Positions 16,851-25,539 of a stretch of DNA of 64,000 nucleotides are shown here, piece by piece. The stretch is from Mycobacterium sp. DL. Lineage in GTDB: Bacteria > Actinomycetota > Actinomycetes > Mycobacteriales > Mycobacteriaceae. Position 1 is the first letter of the stretch, and every line of letters starts with the position of its first letter. The position numbers and the translations under genes are program-made. Location of the stretch: positions 1,240,001 through 1,304,000 of the forward strand of contig NZ_CP155796.1 in the NCBI RefSeq assembly GCF_039729195.1. Reading direction: 5' to 3'. The notes under the pieces are model-generated. The model was given only the letters and a program-made list of their open reading frames with translations. It searched no databases and was not told the DNA's origin.

Positions 16851-18338
16851 GGTGAAGACCGCCTGCCCGGCAGCGCGTTGAACCACCGTCGTCGTCGACG
16901 ATCCGATGATGAGCAGGGTCCGCATGTCCACTGTGGCGGGATCGAATCCCGCGGCCGTCGTCACGGTGACACGCTGTTCGGGTCCGCCGACGTCGCGCCC
17001 GACGATCACCGGGCGATCAGCGGGAAGGCGTTGCAGCAGAATGTCTCTGAGTGTCGTGACCTGCCAGTCCCGGCTCTTCGAGCCCGGGTTGTAGATCGCG
17101 ATCACCAGGTCGGCGTCGATGGCGGCGTGCAGCCTGCGCTCGATCACGTCCCAACTCTTCAGGCGGTCCGACAGCGAGATCACCGCGTAGTCGTGCCCCA
17201 GCGGCGCGCCGACGGCCGCGGCGACGGCGTTGGCGGCGGTGACCCCGGGCACCACCCGAACAGGCACATCGCTGAACGCGGGTTCGGCGGCGACCTCCAC
17301 CACGGCCGCCGCCATCGCGAAGACGCCGGGGTCTCCCGAACTGACCACAGCGACCCTGGCACCTCTTTTGGCCAAATCCAATGCCATGCAGGCACGTTCG
17401 GATTCGACCTGGTTGTCGCTGGCGTGCAGCCGTTGGCCCGGGCGTGGCAGGACTCGGGCCAGGTAGGTCTTGTAGCCGACAAGATCGGTGGCGCGGGACA
17501 GCTCGCTGCGCACCTCCGGGGTCGTCCATCGCCCGGTGCCGGGGCCCAGTCCGACGACGACCACCTCACCCACGGCGGGTTCAGCAGACGCAGGGGCCGG
17601 GTTGTTGAGCGGGCCCGGGACGATGACCATCGAGAAGTAGGGCACCGAGTCGGGTTCGACGTCGCGCACCGGCATGACCACTTGCTGCGGCGTTGATGCG
17701 CGCTCCACATACCAGGCCCGGTCGGCGAGCCCGGCAGCGTCCAAGGCGGCCAGCACCTTCGGGAACGTCCGGCCGAGTTTCATGATCGCGACCGCGTCGC
17801 TGTCGCGCAGTCGACGGACCAGTTCGTCGGAGGGCATCGTCGCGGCCAGGACGGTCAAGGTCTCCTCGCCCTCGACCAGCGGGATGCCCGTCGCCGTCGC
17901 CGACGCACTCACCGAGGTCACCCCGGGGATGATCTCGGTGTCGAATTCGGCGCAGAGTCGTTTGTGCATGTGCATGTAGGAGCTGTAGAACAGCGGATCA
18001 CCCTCCGCCAGAAGAGCGACGCCGCGGCCCGCGCGAAGGTGTCGGGCCAACCGCTCGCTCGCGTCCGCATAGAACTCGTCGAGGGCGCCTCGGTAGCCGG
18101 CGGGGTGCGCTGTGGTTCCGGTGGTGACCGGGTACATCAGTCGTTCGTGGATCTGGCCGTCGCGCAGAAAGGGTTCTGCCACCGCGAGCGCGACACTGCG
18201 GCCGTGCCCGGCGCAGTGGAAGGCGATGACGTCTGCTGCGCCGATGACCCTGGCCGCCTTGAACGTGACCAGCTCACTGTCGCCGGGGCCGAGACCGACC
18301 GCCCAGAGCTTTCCGGCGGGGTTGTGCTGGCTGTCCAC
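16821..18338 (-). CDS. cobIJ: Bifunctional precorrin-2 C20- / precorrin-3B C17-methyltransferase CobIJ
   Basis: 505-residue fusion of two SAM-dependent corrin methylases, as in M. tuberculosis CobIJ. The N-terminal CobI half (1-240) has LWAVGLGPGDSELVT, LLAEGDPLFYSSY and EIIPGVTSVSASA. The C-terminal CobJ half (from about 255) has VVVVGLGPGTGRWTTPEV, VAVVSSGDPGVFAMAA, VVPGVTAANA and AIYNPGSKSR. It acts just after CobA in cobalamin synthesis. GTG start with a weak GGTGA site. The remaining cob genes are not in the window, so this is a partial, locally duplicated or relocated pathway. The upstream region shows a possible cobalamin riboswitch. Confidence 0.93.
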   Translation of the reverse strand: MDSQHNPAGKLWAVGLGPGDSELVTFKAARVIGAADVIAFHCAGHGRSVALAVAEPFLRDGQIHERLMYPVTTGTTAHPAGYRGALDEFYADASERLARHLRAGRGVALLAEGDPLFYSSYMHMHKRLCAEFDTEIIPGVTSVSASATATGIPLVEGEETLTVLAATMPSDELVRRLRDSDAVAIMKLGRTFPKVLAALDAAGLADRAWYVERASTPQQVVMPVRDVEPDSVPYFSMVIVPGPLNNPAPASAEPAVGEVVVVGLGPGTGRWTTPEVRSELSRATDLVGYKTYLARVLPRPGQRLHASDNQVESERACMALDLAKRGARVAVVSSGDPGVFAMAAAVVEVAAEPAFSDVPVRVVPGVTAANAVAAAVGAPLGHDYAVISLSDRLKSWDVIERRLHAAIDADLVIAIYNPGSKSRDWQVTTLRDILLQRLPADRPVIVGRDVGGPEQRVTVTTAAGFDPATVDMRTLLIIGSSTTTVVQRAAGQAVFTSRRYVSPAL

Positions 18339-18344
18339 TGGGTC

Positions 18345-18445
18345 ACCGTAGACGGGGCAACGCGCGTCTCCGGGCGCCTCGCGCGACGAAGCCCGATCCC
18401 CACCGGAATCCCCATCCGTTGACTAGGTTGGGCGGGCACCGGCGG
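18345..18445 (-). ncRNA. Possible cobalamin riboswitch in the cobIJ leader
   Basis: On the minus strand, between 18440 and 18360, elements appear in the order expected for a B12 aptamer: GGTGCC; a stretch resembling the conserved core (ATGGGGATTCCGGTG, then GATCGGG, then CGTCGCGC); and GCCCGGAGACGCGC, resembling the B12 box. A CGGGC/GCCCG hairpin joins the last parts. The canonical ACTGT segment is missing and the total length is short, so this is tentative. It would give feedback control by cobalamin. Confidence 0.3.
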
Positions 18446-18557
18446 CCGCGGGTTTGCGGGGCCGAACACTCAGTTTCTTCGGCTAGTGTGGCGTAGAACA
18501 CGCAGTGGCCCGGTTGTCCTGAAGCCAAGATCGGCTGCGCGAGGAGTGTGATCGCCG

Positions 18558-19859
18558 GTGGGTTCGTCGAAGCCTGTCACCAGTCGGGCGTCGACCCGTA
18601 TGGGTACGTCGGCTGTGCGCGCGTTGCACGAACTCTTCATAGCCGGGCAGGTCGACGCGTCCTATCTCGACTCCGCTCCGATCAGGCCCGTGGTGGCCGA
18701 GAGTTGGCGGCGCAGCCTCGCCACCGGTGTGGACCCGGATCGCGACGGTGCATTGTCGTCGGCGATGACGCTCAGTCTGGCGCGGATGCGGGAGACACAC
18801 CCGTTGGCCGCGGCCCTTCCGGTGATCCGGCGGCTGCTCGTCGACGATGCGATCGACGCCGGCGTTCTCGTCGCCGTCACCGCCGCGGACGGCACCGTGC
18901 TGTGGGTCGAGGGTGATCCCAGGGCGGTCCGTAAAGCCGAGGCGATGGACTTCGTTCCCGGCGCCGACTGGAGTGAGGGCAGTGCGGGCACCAATGCGCC
19001 CGGCACCGCGCTGGCACTCGACCGTGAGCTTCAGATCCGCAGCTCAGAGCACTTCTCCCGGATCGTGCAGCCGTGGAGTTGCAGTGCCGTACCTGTTCAC
19101 GATCCGACGACCGGGGTCCTTCTCGGCGCGATCGACCTCACCGGTGGCGCCGACGTGGCCACTCCGCAGACCCTTGCCCTGGTGCGCGCCACGGCGGTTG
19201 CAGTCGAGAATCACCTCGCCCTGCTGAGGGTTACCGCCCCCGACGCCAGTGCGACCTCGGCGGGGCAGGCGCAACTGCGAGTGCTCGGCGCGCAGCGGCC
19301 CCGCTGGCAGTTCACCGACCAGAACGGCTGCCTGCGCACCGCGTCGCTCACGCCGCGCCATGCCGACATCCTGGTGCTGCTGCACCAGCATCCCGAGGGG
19401 CTGACCGCCGATCACCTCGCCTTGCTGCTCGACGACAAGGATCTGGACGTGGTGACAGTGCGTGCGGAGATGTCGCGGCTACGGCGGGTCATCAACCCGG
19501 CGGTGGTGGTCTCCCGGCCGTACCGGCTGATGCAGCCTGTCGACAGCGACCTGGGCGCGGTGTTCGGTCATCTGAAGGCCGGGGACGTGGAATCGGCGCT
19601 GAACAGGTACGCCGGTGCGCTGCTGCCGCAGTCGATGTCGCCCGCGATCGGCCGGATCCGCGCGGAGTTGAGCGCCAGCATGCGGGGTGCCGTGCTGGCG
19701 ACGTGTGATGCCGGCCTGTTACGACGGTGGCTGGAGTTGCCCGAAGGACGTGACGACCGTGAGGGCTGGCGGGTTCTGCACGATCTCGCCCAGGCCGGGT
19801 CGGTGGGCAGGGCGCAGGCCAGCGGACATCTGCTGGGGCTGGACCTGGATCTCGGCTGA
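18558..19859 (+). CDS. GAF-domain transcriptional regulator (AcoR-like, without AAA+ domain)
   Basis: 433 residues. The N-terminal part has the motif seen in AcoR/DhaR-type proteins (RPVVAESWRRSLATGVDPD), followed by a GAF sensor domain (about 100-215; DGTVLWVEGDP, GTNAPGTALAL, VPVHDPTTGVLLGAIDLTG). The C-terminal half carries a winged-helix-like region (SLTPRHADILVLLHQHPEGLTADHLALLL). The sigma-54 ATPase domain is absent, as is usual in actinobacteria. It is a natural candidate for the activator that recognises the three tandem TGCAAC elements. GTG start with GAGGAG upstream. No TGCAAC element precedes its own gene. Confidence 0.82.
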   Translation: MGSSKPVTSRASTRMGTSAVRALHELFIAGQVDASYLDSAPIRPVVAESWRRSLATGVDPDRDGALSSAMTLSLARMRETHPLAAALPVIRRLLVDDAIDAGVLVAVTAADGTVLWVEGDPRAVRKAEAMDFVPGADWSEGSAGTNAPGTALALDRELQIRSSEHFSRIVQPWSCSAVPVHDPTTGVLLGAIDLTGGADVATPQTLALVRATAVAVENHLALLRVTAPDASATSAGQAQLRVLGAQRPRWQFTDQNGCLRTASLTPRHADILVLLHQHPEGLTADHLALLLDDKDLDVVTVRAEMSRLRRVINPAVVVSRPYRLMQPVDSDLGAVFGHLKAGDVESALNRYAGALLPQSMSPAIGRIRAELSASMRGAVLATCDAGLLRRWLELPEGRDDREGWRVLHDLAQAGSVGRAQASGHLLGLDLDLG

Positions 19860-19864
19860 GCGTT

Positions 19865-19894
19865 TTGACCTGCGGCGACGCCCGCGGGTAAGCT
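19865..19894 (+). promoter_or_regulatory. SigA-type promoter of rplM-rpsI
   Basis: TTGACC (19865-19870) and TAAGCT (19889-19894), separated by 18 bp, match a vegetative promoter directly after the GAF regulator stop. The leader to the rplM GTG is about 120 nt and contains a CCTCGG/CCGAGG hairpin (19925-19930 with 19945-19950), which could serve ribosomal-protein autoregulation; that role is speculative. Confidence 0.6.
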
Positions 19895-20022
19895 CGCTCG
19901 TTGGCGTGTGCTGGCTTGCCGGAACCTCGGGTCTCCGTCGGTCGCCGAGGCAGTTCGCAGCCCACGCTTGACCGGCACCCGGGACACCGGGGATCAACCC
20001 GAGAAGAGAAGAAGGTAACGCT

Positions 20023-20466
20023 GTGCCCACATACACGCCGAAGGCGGGTGACACCACGCGTACGTGGTACGTCATCGACGCCACCGACGTGGTGCTCGGC
20101 CGGCTCGCCGTCGAAGCAGCCAAGCTGCTACGCGGCAAGCACAAGCCGACATACACGCCCAACGTCGACGGCGGTGACTTCGTCATCGTCATCAACGCGG
20201 AAAAGGTCTCCATCAGTGGCGACAAGCTCAAGAAGAAGTTCCTCTACCGGCACTCGGGTTTTCCCGGCGGGCTGCGCAAGCGCGCGCTCGGTGACGAGAT
20301 GGGCAAGCACGCGGACCGCGTCGTCGAGAACGCGATCGTCGGCATGATCCCGCACACCAAGCTCGGCCGTCAGATCCAGAAGAAGCTGAAGGTGTACGTC
20401 GGTGCAGAGCATCCGCACACCGCTCAGCAGCCGGTTCCGTTCGAGATCAAGCAGGTGGCCCAGTGA
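20023..20466 (+). CDS. rplM: 50S ribosomal protein L13
   Basis: 147-residue L13, an early-assembling large-subunit protein binding 23S rRNA. Typical signatures are [41 protein letters not shown] and [18 protein letters not shown] start behind GAAGAAGGT. The stop overlaps the rpsI GTG (GTGA), the standard rplM-rpsI coupling. In M. tuberculosis this gene follows esxT directly. Confidence 0.98.
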   Translation: MPTYTPKAGDTTRTWYVIDATDVVLGRLAVEAAKLLRGKHKPTYTPNVDGGDFVIVINAEKVSISGDKLKKKFLYRHSGFPGGLRKRALGDEMGKHADRVVENAIVGMIPHTKLGRQIQKKLKVYVGAEHPHTAQQPVPFEIKQVAQ

Positions 20467-20966
20467 CCGAGTCTTCCGAAATGACCGCTGAGATCGGCGA
20501 GAGCGTCGCGCCCGCCGAGACGGCTGCCACCGAGGTCGCCGCCGAAGCCGAAGCCCCCGTGCGTGAGCCGATCATCATGGATCGTCCGATCCAGACCGTC
20601 GGCCGCCGCAAGGAGGCCGTGGTGCGCGTGCGCCTGGTGCCCGGCACCGGCCAGTTCCATCTCGACGGCCGCTCGCTGGAGGCCTACTTCCCCAACAAGG
20701 TGCACCAGCAGCTCATCAAGGCCCCGTTCGTGACCGTTGATCGGCTCGACAGCTTCGATGTGCACGCCCACCTCAACGGCGGCGGTCCGTCCGGCCAGGC
20801 CGGCGCACTGCGTCTGGCCATCGCCCGGGCGCTCATCATCGTGCAGCCCGAGGATCGGCCCGCCCTCAAGAAGGCCGGGTTCCTCACCCGCGACCCGCGC
20901 GCCATCGAGCGCAAGAAGTACGGGCTGAAGAAGGCCCGCAAGGCACCGCAGTACAGCAAGCGCTGA
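20463..20966 (+). CDS. rpsI: 30S ribosomal protein S9
   Basis: 167 residues. The conserved S9 core starts near residue 45 ([15 protein letters not shown]) and ends with the C-terminal tail [12 protein letters not shown] that reaches the P-site tRNA. The acidic, alanine-rich N-terminal ~40 residues are an extension typical of mycobacterial S9. It is translationally coupled to rplM and followed by a strong terminator. Confidence 0.98.
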   Translation: MTESSEMTAEIGESVAPAETAATEVAAEAEAPVREPIIMDRPIQTVGRRKEAVVRVRLVPGTGQFHLDGRSLEAYFPNKVHQQLIKAPFVTVDRLDSFDVHAHLNGGGPSGQAGALRLAIARALIIVQPEDRPALKKAGFLTRDPRAIERKKYGLKKARKAPQYSKR

Positions 20967-20982
20967 TCGAAACACGTCACGG

Positions 20983-21016
20983 CGCCCGGCCTGCTCGCAT
21001 CGCGAGTGGCCGGGCG
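20983..21016 (+). terminator. Hairpin terminator after rpsI
   Basis: Outer stem CGCCCGGCC (20983-20991) with GGCCGGGCG (21008-21016), inner stem CTCGC/GCGAG around an ATC loop. It begins 17 bp after the stop and is followed by TCTGTCGTTT. Confidence 0.8.
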
Positions 21017-21294
21017 TCTGTCGTTTCGGCCCACTGTGGGCTGTCACACACCACAAATCCGGTAAAGACCGGCGGCCCCGTGCTCTGGGGTGATGCGCAG
21101 CCAGTTACTTAGTCATCGGCAAGCACCAGCTGGATCTGACCGCAGCGACTTGAGTTCTGTGCGGCCTGTGCGACACCGTCGAAACGAGAGCCCGGGCGTC
21201 CCACGTGGCGTCGGCAGACCCTTCTGCCTCCGGTGCGAGTCAGTCAGCTCGCCCAGACAACCGGCCGTGGCTCTGTGACTGAGAGGAGTGATTC
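21017..21294. other. Intergenic region before the first small secreted protein
   Basis: No gene is supported here. It holds a perfect 13-bp palindrome GCCCAC-T-GTGGGC (21029-21041) and a small hairpin CCGGT-AAAG-ACCGG (21059-21072). A 62-codon open frame (21090-21278) has no homology or ribosome site and is Arg/Ser-rich out-of-frame sequence. The region probably carries the promoter of the secreted-protein genes, but no convincing -10/-35 pair was found. Confidence 0.4.
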
Positions 21295-21711
21295 ATGAAC
21301 TTCATCAAGAGCATTGCAGCAGGTGCCGCTTTCGGTGGCGCGCTGTTCTTCACCGCGGGAGTCGCCAACGCACAGCCGATGGAGACCGCGGATCCCGACG
21401 GCCTGGTCGGTATCACCGTCAGCGATGTGACGATCCTCGAGGCCGTGCCCGTTGATGCGGCGGCCACCATCGCAGGCACCCTCTGTGCCAGCGCGCCCGA
21501 GGACGTCAACGCGCTCGCGCTGCAGGTGGACACCGAGGGCGTCAACCAGACGGTGTGCGAGGGCCTGCCGGGCGGCGATCTGCTGCTCACCCAGAACGTG
21601 AGCTCGCCGGAGACTCAGCCGGAGGCGGCCGAGAGCACCGATGACGGTGCCACCGCGACCGAGGGTGCCGGCGCGCCGGAGACCACCACCGCGCCCACCG
21701 ACGGCGGATAA
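21295..21711 (+). CDS. Small secreted protein with two cysteines
   Basis: 138 residues with a Sec signal peptide (MNFIKSIAAGAAFGGALFF, cleavage after ANA, about residue 24). The mature part has a short folded core with two Cys (TLCASA and TVCEGL, probably a disulfide) and a Thr/Glu/Ala-rich low-complexity tail. GAGGAG precedes the ATG. The next gene is a diverged paralogue (shared DPDGLV-type start, two Cys, QNxS motif, acidic tail). Function unknown; cell-wall or extracellular location expected. Confidence 0.75.
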   Translation: MNFIKSIAAGAAFGGALFFTAGVANAQPMETADPDGLVGITVSDVTILEAVPVDAAATIAGTLCASAPEDVNALALQVDTEGVNQTVCEGLPGGDLLLTQNVSSPETQPEAAESTDDGATATEGAGAPETTTAPTDGG

Positions 21712-21719
21712 ACACAACC

Positions 21720-21759
21720 CCTCACCGCCCGCATCCGATCCAGGGTGCGGGCGGTGAGG
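21720..21759 (+). terminator. 14-bp perfect hairpin between the two secreted-protein genes
   Basis: Arms 21720-21733 and 21746-21759 pair perfectly, with a 12-nt loop and no T-tract. Likely a terminator or attenuator separating the paralogous genes. Confidence 0.65.
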
Positions 21760-21815
21760 CGTTGAAGGGGCGCTTCAGGTGGGTACCCGACCCGAGTAAC
21801 CGAAGGGAGAAATCG

Positions 21816-22277
21816 ATGAGTTTGGTCAAGAACACCGCATCGGCCGTATTCCTGGGCGGAACGCTACTGATGACGGCAGGCCTGGGTACCGCGATGTCGC
21901 AACCCGATGAGCCGCCGCCCGGGCCGGACGGTCTGGTGACGGTGCTTGTCGACGGTGCGACCACGCAGGACAGCGTGGCCCTCGAGGCTGCCGCCGCAGC
22001 CGCTGCCGAGGCCTGTGCAGGCGATCCGGCGGCGATCCTCGGGCTTGCGCAGCTGGCCGATACCGACGGCGCGTCGCAAGAGGTGTGTGCAAACGTGTCG
22101 ATCATCCAGAACGCGAGCACGCCGACGGCGTCGTTGCCGGCCGAGTCGACGGTGGAAGCAGAGACCCCGGCTGTTCCCGGCGCGGAGGAAGCTCCCGCGG
22201 GTGACGAGGGCGCGCCGGTTCCGGCCGTTCCGGGTGAGGGCGCAGCCGACGAGCCGTTCAACACCGAAGGCGGCTGA
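21816..22277 (+). CDS. Small secreted protein, paralogue of the preceding gene
   Basis: 153 residues from the ATG at 21816 behind GAAGGGAG. N-terminal hydrophobic signal segment (SAVFLGGTLLMTAGLGTAMS) with a plausible cleavage near SQP. The core repeats the layout of the neighbour: PDGLVTVLVDGATTQ, two Cys (EACAGDP, EVCANVS) and IQNAS, followed by a Pro/Glu/Ala-rich tail. Tandem duplication is likely. Function unknown. Confidence 0.75.
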   Translation: MSLVKNTASAVFLGGTLLMTAGLGTAMSQPDEPPPGPDGLVTVLVDGATTQDSVALEAAAAAAAEACAGDPAAILGLAQLADTDGASQEVCANVSIIQNASTPTASLPAESTVEAETPAVPGAEEAPAGDEGAPVPAVPGEGAADEPFNTEGG

Positions 22278-22380
22278 CGAGCCGTCTGTGCCGGTCTCGC
22301 CCGCGTATCGATTCGGCAGCGGCACGAACGCCATGAGCTGCGGTTGGCCCTCAAACCACTATGTGTGAGAGGTTGTCAGC

Positions 22381-23718
22381 ATGGCTCGACTGTTCGGCAC
22401 CGACGGGGTGCGCGGAGTCGCCAACCAGGAGCTCACCGCGGAACTCGCGATGTCGCTTGGTGCGGCGGCGGCCCGTCGGCTGCTGAGAAGCGGCGAGACC
22501 CGTCGGCGGGTTGCCGTGGTCGGACGCGATCCGCGCGCCAGCGGAGAGATGCTCGAGGCGGCCGTGATCGCCGGTGTGGCCAGCGAGGGTGTGGACGCGT
22601 TGCGGGTGGGGGTACTGCCCACACCCGCGGTGGCCTATCTGACCAGCGCCTACGACGCCGACTTCGGGGTGATGATCTCCGCTTCGCACAACCCGATGCC
22701 CGACAACGGCATCAAGATCTTCGGTCCGGGCGGGCACAAGCTCGACGACGACACCGAGGATCGCATCGAGGAACTGGTCCGCCAGGGCCCCGGTGCCCGT
22801 CCTGTCGGAGCGGGTATCGGTCGTGTCGTCACGGCCGATGACGCGCTGGAGCGGTACCTGCGCCACGCCGGCAAGGCCGCAGGCACCCGCCTCGACGATC
22901 TGACCGTCGTCGTCGACTGCGCCCACGGGGCCGCGTCGGTCGCGGCGCCGCGTGCCTACCGGGCGGCAGGCGCCAACGTCATCGCCATCCATGCCGATCC
23001 CGACGGGCTGAACATCAACGACGGCTGCGGATCCACGCACATGGAGACGCTGCGTTCGGCGGTGGTGTCCTACGGTGCCGACCTGGGTCTGGCGCACGAC
23101 GGTGATGCCGACCGCTGTCTTGCCGTCGACGGTCACGGTCGTGTCATCGACGGTGACGCGATCATGGTGGTGTTGGCGCTGGCCATGCACGAGGCCGGGG
23201 AGTTGGCTGCGGACACCCTGGTGGCCACCGTCATGAGCAACCTCGGGTTGCATCTGGCGATGCGCTCCGCCGGCATCGAGGTCCGCACCACCGGCGTGGG
23301 GGACCGCTACGTTCTCGAGGAACTCCGGGCCGGTCCGTACTCGATCGGCGGTGAGCAGTCCGGGCACCTGGTGATGCCGGCGTTCGGCACCACCGGTGAC
23401 GGCATCGTCACCGGGCTCCGATTGATGTCCCGGATGGCGCAGACGCGTCGCAGCCTCGCCGACCTCGCCGCACCGATGCAGACATTGCCGCAGGTACTGA
23501 TCAACGTCCAGGTTGCCGACAAGGCCACTGTCGCCGACTCGGCGGCGGTGCGCGACGCGGTCGCCCAAGCTGAGGCCGAACTCGGAGACACCGGCCGAAT
23601 TCTGTTGCGGCCCTCCGGAACCGAACAGCTGGTGCGTGTGATGGTGGAAGCTGCCGACGAGGACACCGCGCGGCAACTGGCGGTGCGGGTCGCGGAGTCG
23701 GTCAGCGCCGAGGGCTGA
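22381..23718 (+). CDS. glmM: Phosphoglucosamine mutase
   Basis: 445-residue enzyme converting glucosamine-6-phosphate to glucosamine-1-phosphate for UDP-GlcNAc and peptidoglycan. N-terminus [12 protein letters not shown]; phosphoserine loop ISASHNP with Ser102; metal motif HDGDADR; sugar-binding GGEQSGH; phosphate-binding [15 protein letters not shown] start behind GAGAGG. It functions directly after GlmS, encoded 13 kb downstream. The position after rpsI is conserved in mycobacteria. Confidence 0.97.
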   Translation: MARLFGTDGVRGVANQELTAELAMSLGAAAARRLLRSGETRRRVAVVGRDPRASGEMLEAAVIAGVASEGVDALRVGVLPTPAVAYLTSAYDADFGVMISASHNPMPDNGIKIFGPGGHKLDDDTEDRIEELVRQGPGARPVGAGIGRVVTADDALERYLRHAGKAAGTRLDDLTVVVDCAHGAASVAAPRAYRAAGANVIAIHADPDGLNINDGCGSTHMETLRSAVVSYGADLGLAHDGDADRCLAVDGHGRVIDGDAIMVVLALAMHEAGELAADTLVATVMSNLGLHLAMRSAGIEVRTTGVGDRYVLEELRAGPYSIGGEQSGHLVMPAFGTTGDGIVTGLRLMSRMAQTRRSLADLAAPMQTLPQVLINVQVADKATVADSAAVRDAVAQAEAELGDTGRILLRPSGTEQLVRVMVEAADEDTARQLAVRVAESVSAEG

Positions 23719-23751
23719 GCGCGGCGGAAAACCGGTGGGAACCGACAGCGC

Positions 23752-24078
23752 GTGTCGGCCGTCCAACCTCATATGGGACAAGCAGGCGCCGCGCACGTCG
23801 ATGTGGGGGCAGTGCGCGAGATCGCGCGCGAATACGAGACCGAGGCGCTGATCGTCGACGCCGCCGTGCGAACGCACCTGGGTGATCTGGCCTTCGGGGG
23901 CGCCCGTGCGGGCCGCGCCTACGCGACGCACGGCGACACGCTGCGCACTGCTGTCGACGATGTTGTTGCGGCACTGCGACGCTGGTCGCGTGCGGCCGAC
24001 GACATCGCCGCCGCGCTGCGGGCTTCCGCGGACCGCTATCAGGATGCCGATGCGCGCGCCGCCGCGCGGGTGGGATAG
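23752..24078 (+). CDS. ESX-like small helical protein (Rv3440c-type)
   Basis: 108 residues, all-helical, resembling ESX-associated proteins: AREYETEALIVDAAV, then FGGARAGRAYATHGD in the turn region and two long helices (DDVVAALRRWSRAADDIAAALRASADRYQDADA). It has no signal peptide. It is placed exactly as Rv3440c in M. tuberculosis and pairs with the next gene, suggesting a type VII substrate or chaperone pair; inferred. GTG start. Confidence 0.7.
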   Translation: MSAVQPHMGQAGAAHVDVGAVREIAREYETEALIVDAAVRTHLGDLAFGGARAGRAYATHGDTLRTAVDDVVAALRRWSRAADDIAAALRASADRYQDADARAAARVG

Positions 24079-24087
24079 TCGCCGTCG

Positions 24088-25539
24088 ATGGCTGGGAATT
24101 TCAACGTCTCCGCACGCCTGGCCGACGGTGTGCCCGCGGTCGACAACCTGCAGCGGTATGTCTCGGCCTGCCATCGTCTCGGTTACCGGCACCCGGACCT
24201 GACATTGCACGACGCGCAACTGCACGACTGGTACGGCACCGAGAGAGGCATGGATCTGGCTGCGCTGCAGGGTGACTGGGCAGCACTCGACGCGGCGGCC
24301 CGCGCGACCCAGGATGCGCTTGCGGTGACCGAACGGCAGCTGTCGGCACTCCCGGCGGCGTGGCAGGGTGCGGGCGCCGACGCCGCCCTCGGTGTGCTGC
24401 GCCGACATGGTGACGCCGCCGCGGCGGCCGCTGCTGCGGTGCGTACCGCAGCCGAGGCGTTCGGCGCACTGCGGGAGAGCCTGTGGCAGGCGGTCGAGAC
24501 AAAAGTTGATGCCGTTATCGCGATCGAAGGCCGGACGGAGGCGCACCGAGCTGAGTGGCTGTCGGCTGCGGGCACGGTCACAACAGGCGCGGGGGACCGG
24601 GCGACCGCCGATGAGATCATCGACCAGGCGGTGACACCGTTCGTGGACAGCAGCATCGGCACCGACGGCCTGGCCGTGATGCGCGCCGCGATGTCCTCGG
24701 TCGCCGAGGCCTATCAGCGCGCAACCGCTGAGATCGCGGCCGAACACCAGCCCACATTCGAGGTCCCGGGCGACCTGGGGCCGCGGTGGGTGGCCCCGGC
24801 TGTGCGCGCCGGGGAAGACCGGATCCACTGCGAGGATCGGATGCACTGCGAGGACCGCCCGCCGCCCGCACAGCTCGCAGGTCCGGCGGCTGCAGCACCG
24901 ACGATTCCTTCGGCCTGGGCCGCAGCTCCACCGCCCGCAGCTCCACCATCCGCGCCGCCGCCGGTCGCTCCGCCGCCCGTCACATCGGAAGTCCCTGCAG
25001 CACAACCGGCCCCGCTGGTGCCACCGGGGCCGCCGATGTCCCCGCCGATGTCGCCGATGGGCGGCATGGGTTCCGGGATGCCCGACGTCGGCGGCGGCCT
25101 GTCGGGGCTCGGCCAGCAGTTCGCCGATACGCTCGGCGGGTTGCTGGGTGGATCGGACGGGTCACTCCCGGAGCCGCCCGATCTCGACGTCCCCGAACTC
25201 GACGATCCGCTGGAAGCCGACGACGAGCCCGCTGACGAGAAGCCCGCCGACGAGGAGCCCGCCGATGACGAGCCCGCCGATGACGAGCCCGCCGAAGAAC
25301 CCGTCGAGGAGTATGTTGCCGCAGGCGAATCCGAACCGGAGGAATGTGTCGAGCCGGCCGGGGTGGCGACCGAACCGGCGCCGGCACCGACCCCGGTGCC
25401 ACCGCCCGCCGAACCGCTGCCACCGGCCGACGCGGCACCGGCGGATCCTGTGGTGGCCGAGCAGACACCGTGTGCGATCGCCGCTGACGAACTGCCTCAG
25501 GTCGGCGACCCACTCAGCGGCGAGCCAGGTGCCGGCTGA
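24088..25539 (+). CDS. ESX-like protein with Pro-rich and acidic tail (Rv3439c-type)
   Basis: 483 residues. The helical N-terminal half contains a WXG-type turn (LPAAWQGAGADAAL, about residue 95). It is followed by a Pro/Ala-rich linker (about 260-330), a Gly-rich SPMGGMGSGMPDVGGGLSGLG segment and an acidic five-residue repeat (PADDE type). Domain order resembles secreted ESX/EspB-like proteins. It starts 9 bp after the Rv3440c-type gene and overlaps the convergent acyl-CoA dehydrogenase by 26 bp. Role unknown; export by a type VII system is plausible. Confidence 0.7.
   Translation: MAGNFNVSARLADGVPAVDNLQRYVSACHRLGYRHPDLTLHDAQLHDWYGTERGMDLAALQGDWAALDAAARATQDALAVTERQLSALPAAWQGAGADAALGVLRRHGDAAAAAAAAVRTAAEAFGALRESLWQAVETKVDAVIAIEGRTEAHRAEWLSAAGTVTTGAGDRATADEIIDQAVTPFVDSSIGTDGLAVMRAAMSSVAEAYQRATAEIAAEHQPTFEVPGDLGPRWVAPAVRAGEDRIHCEDRMHCEDRPPPAQLAGPAAAAPTIPSAWAAAPPPAAPPSAPPPVAPPPVTSEVPAAQPAPLVPPGPPMSPPMSPMGGMGSGMPDVGGGLSGLGQQFADTLGGLLGGSDGSLPEPPDLDVPELDDPLEADDEPADEKPADEEPADDEPADDEPAEEPVEEYVAAGESEPEECVEPAGVATEPAPAPTPVPPPAEPLPPADAAPADPVVAEQTPCAIAADELPQVGDPLSGEPGAG
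25228..25302 (+). repeat. Five 15-bp in-frame repeats encoding PADEE/PADDE units
   Basis: Five consecutive units encode P-A-D-E-K, P-A-D-E-E, P-A-D-D-E (twice) and P-A-E-E-P inside the acidic tail of the ESX-like protein. The near-identical codons suggest slippage-prone expansion. Confidence 0.8.

Noticed and set aside
21090..21278. 62-codon open frame before the first secreted-protein gene
   Set aside because: No ribosome site, no homology, Arg/Ser-rich composition; kept as intergenic.
22351..25005. 884-codon open frame on the minus strand opposite glmM and the ESX-like genes
   Set aside because: It is antisense to glmM, a certain gene, has Arg/His/Gly-rich composition and no recognisable domain; typical antisense shadow of high-GC codon bias.
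25228..25302. Regular short repeats resembling an array
   Set aside because: The 15-bp units are in frame and encode PADDE; there are no spacers, so this is a protein repeat and not CRISPR.
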